Assembly: GCA_016927315.1 (NCBI GenBank)
Contig: JAFGMV010000015.1
Coordinates: 37,824 to 101,823, forward strand
Direction of reading: 5' to 3'
DNA from: Anaerolineales bacterium
Lineage (GTDB): Bacteria > Chloroflexota > Anaerolineae > Anaerolineales > Villigracilaceae
Length of the DNA: 64,000 nt
Below the pieces are notes generated by a model. That model worked only from the letters and a program-made list of their open reading frames with translations. It was not told where the DNA came from and ran no database searches. A program made the position numbers and the translations under genes. This document shows positions 1 to 7,987 of this stretch, in pieces. Numbering within the stretch: position 1 is the first letter of the stretch; each line of letters opens with the position of its first letter.

Positions 1-1751
1 TTATCACCAATCTTTTCAAACAGTTCATCATGCAGCATAAGTTCCTGTTTCCAGAGTTCGGTATCTATCATCTGGAGAGCAATATAATCTGCGGCCTTGA
101 AGCCATCCAGATTTTGAAGGACAATATCATCTGGTCCCGGCATCCAACCCAGCGGGCTTTCAACCGCACTGGCGCAGCCGTTTACACGACCAGCAATCCA
201 GTGCAGGACGCGCATATTTTCACCAAAACCCGGCCACAGGAAGTTGCCGTCAGCATCCCGTCGGAACCAGTTGACGCCGAAGATTGCCGGCTGCTCTGTG
301 ATCTTGCTTGCAAAGTCGAGCCAATGATTGAAATAATCACCGATGTGATATCCGCAGAAGGGCAGCATGGCAAACGGATCACGGCGTATCTTACCGACCG
401 CGCCAGCGGCAGCTGCAGTAGTCTCAGAACCCATGGTGGCAGCCAGATAAACGCCAAATGTCCAGTTGAAGGCCTGGTAAACAAGCGGTACCGTGGTATT
501 GCGCCTTCCGCCAAAAATGAAAGCTTTAATAGGCACCCCGGCCGGGTCTTCCCAATCCGGATCGATCGAAGGACACTGGCTGGCAGGCGCTGTAAAGCGG
601 GCGTTGGGATGCGCTGCCGTAAGGCCGCAGCCCGGAGTCCACTCATTGCCCTGCCAATCGATCAGGCGTTCAGGTTCTTCATCGGTCATATCTTCCCACC
701 AGACATCACCATCCTCAGTCAAAGCTACATTGGTAAAGATACAATTTTCTTTTAACCCGTCCATGGCATTCGGGTTGGTTTTGTAGGAAGTTCCGGGCGC
801 CACCCCGAAAAATCCGTTTTCCGGGTTGATAGCATACAGTTTCCCGTCTTTACCGGGTTTCAACCAGGCAATATCATCTCCAATGGTAGTGACTTTCCAG
901 CCGCTAAATTTTTTGGGAGGGATCAACATCGCCAGGTTGGTCTTGCCACAGGCCGAAGGGAAAGCAGCCCCCAGATAGGTCTTTTCACCTTCAGGCGATT
1001 CGAGGCCCAGGATGAGCATATGCTCGGCCAGCCAGCCTTCCCGGTGCGCCATAGTAGAAGCAATACGCAGGGCAAAACACTTCTTACCCAGCAGTGCATT
1101 ACCACCATACCCTGAACCGTATGACCAGATCATGCTCTCTTCAGGAAAATGAACGATATATTTATTGTCGGCATTACAAGGCCAGGGAACATCTTCCTGC
1201 CCGGGCTCAAGCGGCGCTCCAACCGAATGTAAGCAGGGCACAAACTCCCCATCCGTCCCCAGAACATCCCATACCGCTTTTCCCATACGGGTCATGATGC
1301 GCATATTGACTGCCACATAGCCCGAATCGGTAAGTTCAATGCCGATGTGTGCAATTTCCGAACCCAAAGGCCCCATACTGAAAGGGAGCACATACATGGT
1401 GCGGCCGCACATACATCCATCATAAAGACCGGTCAAGGTCTTTTTTATCTCGTCTGGAGCGATCCAATTGTTCGTGGGACCGGCATCGCTCTCCTTTATG
1501 CTGCTAATGAAGGTGCAATCTTCTACACGCGCCACATCTGCCGGATCAGATCGGCAAAGAAAACTGTTCGGCCGCTTGTCTTCATTCAAGCGGATAAAGG
1601 TGCCGCTCTCCACCAGTGTCTGGCAAATGTGGTCATATTCTGCCTGGGTGCCGTCGCAAAAATAAACGGTATCCGGCTTGCAGAGATCAGCCATCTCCTG
1701 GATCCAGGTTTTCACCCTGGAATTCGTAATATATTCTGGAAACTTAATCAT
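1..1751 (-). CDS. pckG: Phosphoenolpyruvate carboxykinase (GTP), 3' end outside window
   Basis: Cytosolic enzyme interconverting oxaloacetate + GTP and PEP + CO2 + GDP, at the gluconeogenic/anaplerotic node. I translated the minus strand directly; it is open from ATG 1751 to the window edge, about 583 codons, where GTP-type enzymes are about 600-620 residues, so only a short C-terminal piece is missing. Diagnostic motifs are [15 protein letters not shown], the active-site cysteine loop [12 protein letters not shown] (the kinase-1a type P-loop of GTP-PEPCK) and [14 protein letters not shown]. The start is supported by an AAGG ribosome-binding site 8-11 bases upstream. It runs divergently from the DUF4332 gene. 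Identity is very secure from the Cys-containing P-loop, which ATP-type PEPCK lacks. Confidence 0.96.
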   Translation of the reverse strand, partial: MIKFPEYITNSRVKTWIQEMADLCKPDTVYFCDGTQAEYDHICQTLVESGTFIRLNEDKRPNSFLCRSDPADVARVEDCTFISSIKESDAGPTNNWIAPDEIKKTLTGLYDGCMCGRTMYVLPFSMGPLGSEIAHIGIELTDSGYVAVNMRIMTRMGKAVWDVLGTDGEFVPCLHSVGAPLEPGQEDVPWPCNADNKYIVHFPEESMIWSYGSGYGGNALLGKKCFALRIASTMAHREGWLAEHMLILGLESPEGEKTYLGAAFPSACGKTNLAMLIPPKKFSGWKVTTIGDDIAWLKPGKDGKLYAINPENGFFGVAPGTSYKTNPNAMDGLKENCIFTNVALTEDGDVWWEDMTDEEPERLIDWQGNEWTPGCGLTAAHPNARFTAPASQCPSIDPDWEDPAGVPIKAFIFGGRRNTTVPLVYQAFNWTFGVYLAATMGSETTAAAAGAVGKIRRDPFAMLPFCGYHIGDYFNHWLDFASKITEQPAIFGVNWFRRDADGNFLWPGFGENMRVLHWIAGRVNGCASAVESPLGWMPGPDDIVLQNLDGFKAADYIALQMIDTELWKQELMLHDELFEKIGD

Positions 1752-2363
1752 GGTTGATCCTTTCATTCATTTTCTCGGTAAATATGGACATCGGGTCAGG
1801 TAATTCACTCTTCAATAACATCCAAAACAGAACCAAATCGATCTGATTTTTTGGCAGGTTTAATTTGTATCGTAATCGCCTGGGATTCTTACTGCCTGAT
1901 ACACACCCGGCCCCAAGGAAATCAAGCAACCGACTCAGATCAAAACCTTAATAAACCCGGGTACAGTTGTCTTCGTTTGTCCAGTCAGGATTGGCAAAAA
2001 TTGCAAGTCTACTTTTCTTGTCAAGAACGTAATTATATAACATCGAAGGAAACCAACGGCTCACGCTGTCATTTTTTTACCGATTATTTACATAAGGTTT
2101 GGGGGAATTAACTTGAACTATGAACCAGGGTCATTGTTAAGTAAGGATCTTCGTATTCCCATCAATCCAATTCAGAAGAAGGAACTACCAGATCGTGACC
2201 CGCTAAACTGCGACTTTTTGGTTTTCACTCATCAAAAGGAGGAGACTTTCAAGAGCAACTGCTGCACACAATCAGCTTACAACCCGATGTGTGGGTAGAC
2301 AGCGATCGAATGGTCCGGGCGGTTTGCCCATAAGGAATCGCTCATAACCGAGAAGGAGAAAAA
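1752..2363. other. Intergenic region between pckG and the DUF4332 gene
   Basis: About 610 bases between divergent genes. It is AT-rich near 1980-2110. I see no RNA gene or recognisable coding sequence. A 61-codon reading frame with a TTG start (2113-2298) has no recognisable domain. An AAAGGAGGAGA stretch near 2236 resembles a strong ribosome-binding site, but no start codon follows at a useful distance. The inverted repeat GGGC-GGTTT-GCCC lies near 2318-2330. Promoters for both flanking genes must lie here, but I could not place them with confidence. Confidence 0.5.
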
Positions 2364-2767
2364 ATGGCAATACTCATTGAGATCGAAGGAATTGGCACCA
2401 GGTATGCAGGCCAACTCAAATCGGCTGGTCTTACAACCACACCAGGCCTGCTAAAAAAGGCGCCGCCGCCCAAGGCCGCAAAGAACTTGCCGCTAAATCT
2501 GAGGCCAGCGAGCACCTTATACTGGAATGGGTCAACCGCCTGGATCTCTTCCGCATCCGGTGGGTAGCGGAAAAGCATTCAGACCTGCTGGAAGCCGCTG
2601 GCGTCGATACAGTTTTCGAACTGGCCCAACGCAACGCTGCTAACTTGTATACCAGCATGGTAGAACTGAACACAGCAAAAAGGATCTTCCGCATATTACC
2701 TGCGGAAGGTCAGGTTGCCAATGGGATCTCTCAGGCGAAGAAGCTGCCGCGCGCGGTTGAATACTAA
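2364..2767 (+). CDS. DUF4332-like protein requiring a -1 frameshift
   Basis: The 0 frame begins at ATG 2364 behind a good AAGGAG site and reads MAILIEIEGIGTRYAGQLKS, like the start of DUF4332 (helix-hairpin-helix-like) proteins. It loses similarity after Lys32. The -1 frame from 2459 to the TAA at 2765-2767 continues the family without a gap: GAAAQGRKELAAK, then LILEWVNRLDLFRIRW, then DLLEAAGVDTVFELAQRN. Joined, the product is about 134 residues, close to the family length as I recall it. The join falls exactly on the heptamer A AAA AAG at 2453-2459. The -1 frame has no ATG, GTG or TTG that could start the body on its own. Either this is programmed frameshifting, or one A was lost from the homopolymer, in the genome or in the assembly. 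Function of the family is unknown. Confidence 0.7.
2453..2459 (+). promoter_or_regulatory. Slippery heptamer A AAA AAG
   Basis: In the 0 frame the codons are ctA AAA AAG, the same heptamer and phase as the well-known dnaX -1 frameshift site. Slipping one base back places the ribosome in the frame that completes the DUF4332 protein. An AGG triplet lies 8 bases upstream, but I see no strong stem-loop just downstream, so a lost A in a homopolymer remains a serious alternative. Confidence 0.5.
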
Positions 2768-2790
2768 TCTACCGTGTAAAAAGATAAGAA

Positions 2791-2828
2791 AAAGTCTCCC
2801 AGCACAAGATTACCTGCGGGGAGACTTT
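2791..2828. terminator. Bidirectional terminator between DUF4332 gene and fabD
   Basis: Inverted repeat AAAGTCTCCC (2791-2800) / GGGAGACTTT (2819-2828). On the minus strand it is followed by a long T-rich run, ideal for ending fabD transcription. On the plus strand TTTCTT follows, serving the DUF4332 gene. The two genes converge here. Confidence 0.85.
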
Positions 2829-2850
2829 CTTCCATGCAGCCCAATAACAT

Positions 2851-3801
2851 TTACAAAGCTGCTGCCAATTCTAAATCAGTCGGTTTGCCAATTGCGATGC
2901 CGTTTGCCTCTCGATCGATCCTGCGCAATAATCCGGTTAGAACACTCCCGCTGCCGATCTCAATAAATGTAGTTACACCTTCTGCCAACAAGCCGTTGAT
3001 TGATTCTGTCCAGCGGACACGCGACCCCAGTTGTGCTTTTAAGTCTGCCCTGAGATCGTCCACAGTGACCATCGGTCGCGCTGTCACATTGCTGATAACC
3101 GGTATTGCTGGCGCGACAAAGGGAGCCGCATCTACTGCCGCCGTAAAATCTTCCTGCACCGAAGACATCAAAGGTGAATGGGAAGCGATACTGACAGCCA
3201 GAGGCAGCGCCCGCTTGGCCCCCGCTTCCTTCACCAATCCCAGAGCGCGTTCCAAGGCCGGTTTTGCGCCTGAGATCACCACCTGCCCCGGACAGTTATC
3301 GTTCGCCACCTGAACGATCTCACCTTCATTACTGGCCTGGGCACAAATCGCATCCAGGGCAGGGATATCCAATCCAAGCACAGCTGCCATCCCGCCCGGG
3401 GATATTTCACCGGCATGCTTCATCAGTTCCCCGCGTTTCCGTACCAGCTGCAGCCCATCTTCAAAAGTGCAGGCTCCGGCTGCCGCCATTGCACTTAATT
3501 CGCCCAGAGAATGCCCTGCCAAACAGCCCGGCTTAAGGCCTGGATATTGATCCGCAAGTACACGCATTACTGCCAACGAATGAACGAATAAGGCTGGTTG
3601 GGTATTGAGTGTGTCATTCAATGCCTCTTCCGGTCCGCTCCACATCAGCCCGGAGAGTTTCATCCCCAGCAGTTCATCAGCCCGTGAGAAAAGCTCTGCC
3701 GCAGACGGATAGTCCCTGGCTAGTTCCTGCCCCATCCCAACTGCCTGGGAACCCTGACCAGGAAACAAAAAGACAAGTTTATCAGATTCAATTGTCATCA
3801 T
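2851..3801 (-). CDS. fabD: Malonyl-CoA:ACP S-malonyltransferase
   Basis: Transfers the malonyl group from CoA to acyl carrier protein for fatty-acid synthesis in the cytoplasm. It is 316 residues, a normal FabD length. The N-terminal FLFPGQGSQAVGMG, the nucleophile elbow AGHSLGE (Ser98) and the SIASHSPLM catalytic-histidine region are all visible. Start ATG 3801 is immediately followed by a second ATG, and a GAGGTG ribosome-binding site precedes. It lies downstream of rpmF in the same orientation, echoing the rpmF-fab arrangement common in bacteria, but plsX, fabH and other fab genes are not here. A terminator-like hairpin separates the two genes. Confidence 0.96.
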   Translation of the reverse strand: MMTIESDKLVFLFPGQGSQAVGMGQELARDYPSAAELFSRADELLGMKLSGLMWSGPEEALNDTLNTQPALFVHSLAVMRVLADQYPGLKPGCLAGHSLGELSAMAAAGACTFEDGLQLVRKRGELMKHAGEISPGGMAAVLGLDIPALDAICAQASNEGEIVQVANDNCPGQVVISGAKPALERALGLVKEAGAKRALPLAVSIASHSPLMSSVQEDFTAAVDAAPFVAPAIPVISNVTARPMVTVDDLRADLKAQLGSRVRWTESINGLLAEGVTTFIEIGSGSVLTGLLRRIDREANGIAIGKPTDLELAAAL

Positions 3802-3826
3802 TTCACCTCAGCCGGTTAAACACAAA

Positions 3827-3849
3827 CAGGCCGTGTTCGTCACGGCCTG
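3827..3849 (-). terminator. Hairpin between rpmF and fabD
   Basis: Perfect 9-bp stem CAGGCCGTG / CACGGCCTG with a 5-base loop. On the minus strand it is followed by TTTGTGTTT. It probably ends most rpmF transcription or lowers read-through into fabD. Confidence 0.65.
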
Positions 3850-3868
3850 CCGGTTTTCGTTTATGAAC

Positions 3869-4066
3869 TTATTCTGCTCGCTTATCTTTTTCGACCTCAA
3901 TCACTTCACGTCCCTTGTAATATCCACAACTGGAACACACAGTATGCGGCAAACGTACACTGCCGCAATTACTACAAACGGTCAAGTTGCGGGACTTCAA
4001 GGCATCATGAGCACGACGACGATCGCGGCGTCCACTCGAAACTCTGCGCTTTGGTAGGGGGGCCAT
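3869..4066 (-). CDS. rpmF: 50S ribosomal protein L32
   Basis: Small zinc-binding protein of the large ribosomal subunit, 65 residues. The N-terminus MAPLPKRRVSSGRRDRRRAH is typical of L32. The paired motifs CSNCG and CSSCGYYKGREV supply the four zinc cysteines. It lies upstream of fabD on the minus strand. A ribosome-binding site (AAGGAG-like, reading out of ctccttatttc on the plus strand) lies just before ATG 4066. All four cysteines are present, so this is the zinc-containing form. Confidence 0.95.
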   Translation of the reverse strand: MAPLPKRRVSSGRRDRRRAHDALKSRNLTVCSNCGSVRLPHTVCSSCGYYKGREVIEVEKDKRAE

Positions 4067-4153
4067 GTTCTTACTCCTTATTTCTTTACCATCACCGGGA
4101 AAACCCGATGCTTTTTCCGTAGTACAGCCTGCTGATTATAGCGGGCTTAGACA

Positions 4154-4182
4154 GTGACGTCAAGCCTGAAACGATGTACAAT
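4154..4182 (+). promoter_or_regulatory. Promoter of the phosphatase operon (predicted leaderless)
   Basis: GTGACG (4154-4159), a 17-base spacer, and TACAAT (4177-4182). The ATG at 4189 is 7 bases beyond the -10 element, exactly where transcription should start. The upstream in-frame ATG at 4174 lies inside the promoter and is therefore unlikely to be used. Confidence 0.55.
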
Positions 4183-4188
4183 TCAGAT

Positions 4189-4911
4189 ATGCAAATACAA
4201 ATCGCTGCGGCTAAAATTAACAAATATGCCATCTCCGAAAGTGGAGATTCGCTTGAAGTAATCGAACGTCCCAATGGCGGCGTATCGGTTGTCCTGGCAG
4301 ATGGGCAAACCTCTGGACGCGGAGCCAAGGCTGTTTCATTGATGGTTGTTCGCAAGATCATCAGTTTGCTGGCAGAAGGCGTCAGGGATGGCGCTGCGGC
4401 CAGGGCCGCCTCAGACACGCTCTTTACCGAAAAGAACGGCAAGGTTTCTTGCACGTTGAATATTGCTTCGGTTGACCTGTTAACAGGGACGATTGTGCTG
4501 ACTCGCAACAATCCATCGCCAATCTATATTATCAGCGGCGATAAAATTGACTGCAACACTGATAACAGTTCACCACTTGGAATCTCACGTAACATCCGGC
4601 CTTCAATTTGCGAGCTCGAACTGGAACCCGGACTAACCATAGTTATGTTCACTGACGGCATCACCCACGCCGGGAAACGCCGCGGATTGGCGATGGAAGT
4701 CGATACAGTCATCCAATCTTTGGTCGAAGATCAAGATCCATCTGCCCAGGAGATTTCTGATGCACTGCTAGCCCATGCCATCGCCCTGGACGAAAATCGT
4801 CCCGCAGATGATATCAGCGTGGTTACCTTAAAAGCCATGCCCTTCCAGGGTGATGAAATCCGCCGCATGACTGTCAGCTTGCCGATCACTCCCCCGCATT
4901 ATGGTCAGTAA
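4189..4911 (+). CDS. SpoIIE/PP2C-family serine phosphatase-like protein
   Basis: Predicted metal-dependent protein phosphatase, 240 residues, a single soluble domain with no sensor attached. Features of the SpoIIE/PPM fold: VVLADGQTSGRGAKAVSLMV (the metal-binding Asp-Gly with downstream Gly-rich turn), then TIVMFTDGITHAG (second metal Asp, D-G-I/V) and RPADDISVVTLK near the C-terminus (the terminal D-D-I/V motif). The start is placed at ATG 4189 because ATG 4174 overlaps the -10 hexamer. It overlaps the next gene by 11 bases, so translation is probably coupled. The substrate is unknown; SpoIIE-type enzymes often act on anti-sigma-factor antagonists, but no such gene is in the window. Confidence 0.85.
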   Translation: MQIQIAAAKINKYAISESGDSLEVIERPNGGVSVVLADGQTSGRGAKAVSLMVVRKIISLLAEGVRDGAAARAASDTLFTEKNGKVSCTLNIASVDLLTGTIVLTRNNPSPIYIISGDKIDCNTDNSSPLGISRNIRPSICELELEPGLTIVMFTDGITHAGKRRGLAMEVDTVIQSLVEDQDPSAQEISDALLAHAIALDENRPADDISVVTLKAMPFQGDEIRRMTVSLPITPPHYGQ

Positions 4912-5929
4912 AAAAGAAAAGCTCAAAAAAAACTGGAGAGATACCTGGATTCTTTTGAGGCAATTTCGCATCCCGATAACCATCTATATTGTGGCTATAT
5001 TCGGAGGCGGGATTCTCTACAAGCTGATTGCCCAAACAGTCAATGAACCCGTCCTGAACATCTGGGAGGCAATCTACCTGGTCTTAACGCTGACTTTTCT
5101 ACAGTCCAACGGCGTTTTCCCAACCAGCCCCTGGTTGGAAATTTTTTACTTTGTCATGCCGGTGATCGGTATTAGTATATTGGCGTTGGGCCTGGCAGAT
5201 TTTGGATACCTGCTGTTCAACCGCAGGGAACGTACGAAGGAATGGGAAATGGCCATTGCAAAAACCTATAAAAATCACACCATCATGGTCGGCCTGGGTC
5301 ATCTGGGTTTTCGTGTTGTTCAAAAACTTCACGATCTGGGTGAAAAAGTCGTCGTGATCGAAATCAAGCCCAAGGCTGACCTGAACGCCGATGTCCAAAA
5401 AATGGGTATCCCGATCATCCATGATGACGGCTCCCGCCAGGCGACACTGGAAGCTGCCGGGATCACCTGTGCGAAAACCATTGTTTCCTGTACCCAGAAC
5501 GATGCCCTTAATCTACAAATTGCAGTAAAAGCCAGGAACCTCAACCCCGACATCCGTGTGGTTGTAAGGATTTTTGATGATGACTTTGCCCAATCACTGC
5601 AGGAACAGTTTGGTTTCACTGCCCTGAGCGCCACCGGGATGTCGGCGCCTGCATTCGCAGCCGCGGCGGCAGGCGCCGATATTACCCGCCCGATCACAGT
5701 CGAAGGCCAATCATTCTGCCTGGCAAGGCTGAACGTTTCACATAATTCGAAACTGGTTGGGCGTACTGTCGAACATGTTGAACAGAAATACGATGTCAGT
5801 GTGGTCCTATTAAGAGATAAGCAGGAAAGCGACCTTCACCCTGCAGGCAATCGTATAATTTTTGAGCAGAACGCGCTGGCAATAATCGGGAGTCCGGAAA
5901 AGATAAATCTGGTTGTGCATGATAGCTGA
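4901..5929 (+). CDS. Channel-like membrane protein with RCK (TrkA-N) domain and atypical pore
   Basis: 342 residues. TM1 is near residues 24-45, a pore-helix-like segment near 55-72, and TM2 near 78-103. An RCK Rossmann domain follows with the nucleotide loop MVGLGHLGFRVVQ and the acidic end of beta-2 (VVVIEIKPKAD). The C-terminal part (about 260-340) resembles TrkA-C. In K+ channels the pore segment ends T-V-G-Y-G-D; here the same position reads TLTFLQSNGVFP, so the canonical filter is missing. It may conduct another ion, act only as a sensor, or be non-conducting. It overlaps the phosphatase gene upstream and the P-loop gene downstream. The family assignment is firm; the transported ion is unknown. 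Confidence 0.85.
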   Translation: MVSKKEKLKKNWRDTWILLRQFRIPITIYIVAIFGGGILYKLIAQTVNEPVLNIWEAIYLVLTLTFLQSNGVFPTSPWLEIFYFVMPVIGISILALGLADFGYLLFNRRERTKEWEMAIAKTYKNHTIMVGLGHLGFRVVQKLHDLGEKVVVIEIKPKADLNADVQKMGIPIIHDDGSRQATLEAAGITCAKTIVSCTQNDALNLQIAVKARNLNPDIRVVVRIFDDDFAQSLQEQFGFTALSATGMSAPAFAAAAAGADITRPITVEGQSFCLARLNVSHNSKLVGRTVEHVEQKYDVSVVLLRDKQESDLHPAGNRIIFEQNALAIIGSPEKINLVVHDS

Positions 5930-6278
5930 GAATTTAGTGATCGGTGTTGTTGGACCTTGTGGTGCAGGAAAAACCACCCTGGTCAGGGGGTTGAAAGAAC
6001 ATGGATATCACCTTCGTCACATAGCCCAGGAACATTCCTATGTACCATATATGTGGAAGCGAATCAGCAATCCTGATATTTTAATTTTCCTTCAGGTTTC
6101 TTATCCCGTTTCCATGCAGCGTCGAAAAATGAACTGGACGGAGGCTGAATTCCAGGAACAACAACGCCGCCTGGCCCACGCCCTTGAACATGCTGACTTC
6201 ATTCTGGATACTGACCAATTGATGATCGAGGAAGTACTTGAACGGGTGCTCTCCTTTTTAGGAAAGAAAGTAAGATAA
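5919..6278 (+). CDS. Small P-loop NTPase-like protein
   Basis: 119 residues. Walker A is GPCGAGKTT near the N-terminus (GVVGPCGAGKTTLVRGLKEHG). A short acidic strand NPDILIFLQVS may act as Walker B. A helical C-terminus follows (FILDTDQLMIEEVLERVLSF). It is too small for a complete adenylate- or nucleotide-kinase lid structure. I chose ATG 5919 rather than the in-frame TTG at 5913. It overlaps the end of the RCK gene, and its stop TAA overlaps the next ATG (TAATG), so it sits in a tightly coupled operon. I cannot name a substrate. Confidence 0.75.
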   Translation: MIAENLVIGVVGPCGAGKTTLVRGLKEHGYHLRHIAQEHSYVPYMWKRISNPDILIFLQVSYPVSMQRRKMNWTEAEFQEQQRRLAHALEHADFILDTDQLMIEEVLERVLSFLGKKVR

Positions 6279-7801
6279 TGAAAAAGTTCTTCCAAAATGC
6301 CGTTCTCGTGTTGGTCTTGAGCCTTACTGCCTGCCAGGGATCGCCAACGGCGGCTGCGATCAAACCCGCACAGGCTGATCCAGAATTTCTTTCCACCCCC
6401 ATGCCGGCAATCGACTGGTCAGACAGGAGCCTTTACCAGCAGGGACTGACCGAACGCTCGCAATCGATCCTGGAAGAATTGGATGGTTCTACAATCTATC
6501 ACATCATGCTGGAAATCGACCCTTCACTGCATCAAGTCTATGGCAAACAGGAAATCGATTACACCAACCAGGAAGAAGTGACCCTGGCTGAAATCTATTT
6601 CCATCTCTTCCCCAACCTGTTGGGAGGCCGTATGGATGTTTCGAATGTCCAGGTGAACGGCCAGGTAGTAACGCCTGAACTTGGACCCAACGATGGTTAT
6701 TTGCGCGTATCTTTGGAAAAAGCCCTCAAGCCCGGAGAGAGTCTGACCATGCGCCTGGATTTCAATGTAATCGTTCCACAGAGATCTGATACCAATTATG
6801 GTGTGTTCGTGGCAACCGAGGGGTACCTGACGCTCGCACACAGCTATCCAATGCTTGCTGTCTTTGATGAGGAAGGTTGGAACATTACTCCTCCACCGGC
6901 GCAGGCAGATCCGACCTATGGGGACGCCAGTTTTTTTATTGTAAATGTCACTGCCCCCGAGGAACTCGTACTGGTCGCCAGCGGCATTGAAGTGGGGCGA
7001 CAACTTCAAGGCAGCCGGCAAACAACCATTTTTGCCCTTGGGCCCGGGCGTGATTTCTTCCTTGCAGCCAGCGCCAACTACCGGAAATTCTCACGCCAGT
7101 CTGGGGATGTAACCATTAACGCCTATGTACCCGCCGAACTTGAGGCGGGCGCCTGGCAATCGATCGGTTTTGTCGAACAGGCCATCCGGATATTCAGCCG
7201 GCGCTATGGAATGTACCCCTACTCGGAAATTGACATTGCCGCCACCCCCACCCTGGCCTTGGGAGTTGAATATCCAGGGGTTACAGCCATCAACAAACTG
7301 CTGTTTGATCCTGAAGCGAACATCTCCGGAACACCTTCTTATTATTACTTTGAAGCCACGGTTGCACACGAAGTCGGTCATCAATGGTTTTACAATATGG
7401 TTGGTAATGATCAGCTGGACGAACCCTGGCTGGATGAATCTCTCACCCAATATGTTACCTGGCAATATTTCCAGGATAAATGTGGTTCCGAATGTGCCGC
7501 TGGTTTTGAAGAATCGCTGATTGGTCGCTGGGAGAGAGTAAACAAAGAGACCATTCCACTGGGAATGCCCGTCGAATTTTATGAGGGCCGGGAATACGGT
7601 GCGATCATATATGGGCGGGGAGCTTATTTCTTTGAAGCCCTGGAAGAAAAGATGGGCGCCGATACTTTCGATGCCTTCATGCTTGAGTATGCCCAGAACA
7701 ATTCATGGGGAATCGCTTCGACAGCCACTTTACGAGCGTTGGCCGAAGATCACTGTCAGTGTGACCTATCCACACTTTTCAATGAATGGGTTTACCCGTA
7801 A
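6278..7801 (+). CDS. M1-family metallopeptidase lipoprotein
   Basis: 507 residues. The signal peptide ends in a lipobox LTAC, with Cys19 as the predicted lipidated residue, so it is anchored outside the membrane. The N-terminal part is the M1 beta-sandwich domain, where DGYLRVSLEKALKPGESL sits. The catalytic zinc site is HEVGH followed after 18 residues by the glutamate in DEPWLDESLTQY, the standard HEXXH-(X18)-E of gluzincins. A downstream Tyr in YGRGAYFFEAL is the likely transition-state residue. It is shorter than full aminopeptidase N (about 850), as is common for bacterial M1 lipoproteins. The start overlaps the stop of the preceding gene. Confidence 0.92.
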   Translation: MKKFFQNAVLVLVLSLTACQGSPTAAAIKPAQADPEFLSTPMPAIDWSDRSLYQQGLTERSQSILEELDGSTIYHIMLEIDPSLHQVYGKQEIDYTNQEEVTLAEIYFHLFPNLLGGRMDVSNVQVNGQVVTPELGPNDGYLRVSLEKALKPGESLTMRLDFNVIVPQRSDTNYGVFVATEGYLTLAHSYPMLAVFDEEGWNITPPPAQADPTYGDASFFIVNVTAPEELVLVASGIEVGRQLQGSRQTTIFALGPGRDFFLAASANYRKFSRQSGDVTINAYVPAELEAGAWQSIGFVEQAIRIFSRRYGMYPYSEIDIAATPTLALGVEYPGVTAINKLLFDPEANISGTPSYYYFEATVAHEVGHQWFYNMVGNDQLDEPWLDESLTQYVTWQYFQDKCGSECAAGFEESLIGRWERVNKETIPLGMPVEFYEGREYGAIIYGRGAYFFEALEEKMGADTFDAFMLEYAQNNSWGIASTATLRALAEDHCQCDLSTLFNEWVYP

Positions 7802-7927
7802 AAATATTCACCCGGGGAAGTATTCAACGGTTTTGGAAATTCTGTCGTGTTCCGTCCGGAACAGCGCGTTGATTCTACAGAACCTGAATACCTGCTTCTC
7901 TTTACGGCAATCCAGGAATGATGGTGG

Positions 7928-7961
7928 TATAATAGCCTGCGTACGCCAGCCATTGGCTGGC
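7928..7961 (+). promoter_or_regulatory. secDF promoter -10 and leader hairpin
   Basis: A TATAAT hexamer at 7928-7933 has a poor -35. It is followed at 7945-7961 by a near-perfect palindrome, GCCAGCCA / TTGGCTGGC, in the untranslated leader, 60 bases before secD. The hairpin could influence leader stability or translation. Confidence 0.55.
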
Positions 7962-7987
7962 ATTTTCGTGAGTGGAGAAATAATTAA

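Noticed and set aside
30..755. 241-codon plus-strand frame inside pckG
   Set aside because: The minus-strand PEPCK reading is unambiguous and has the catalytic motifs.
2113..2298. 61-codon frame with TTG start upstream of the DUF4332 gene
   Set aside because: No recognisable motif and only a poor start; could not support it as a gene.
5919..6278. Adenylate kinase or shikimate kinase assignment for the small P-loop protein
   Set aside because: Only the Walker A motif matches; the lid and substrate motifs are missing.
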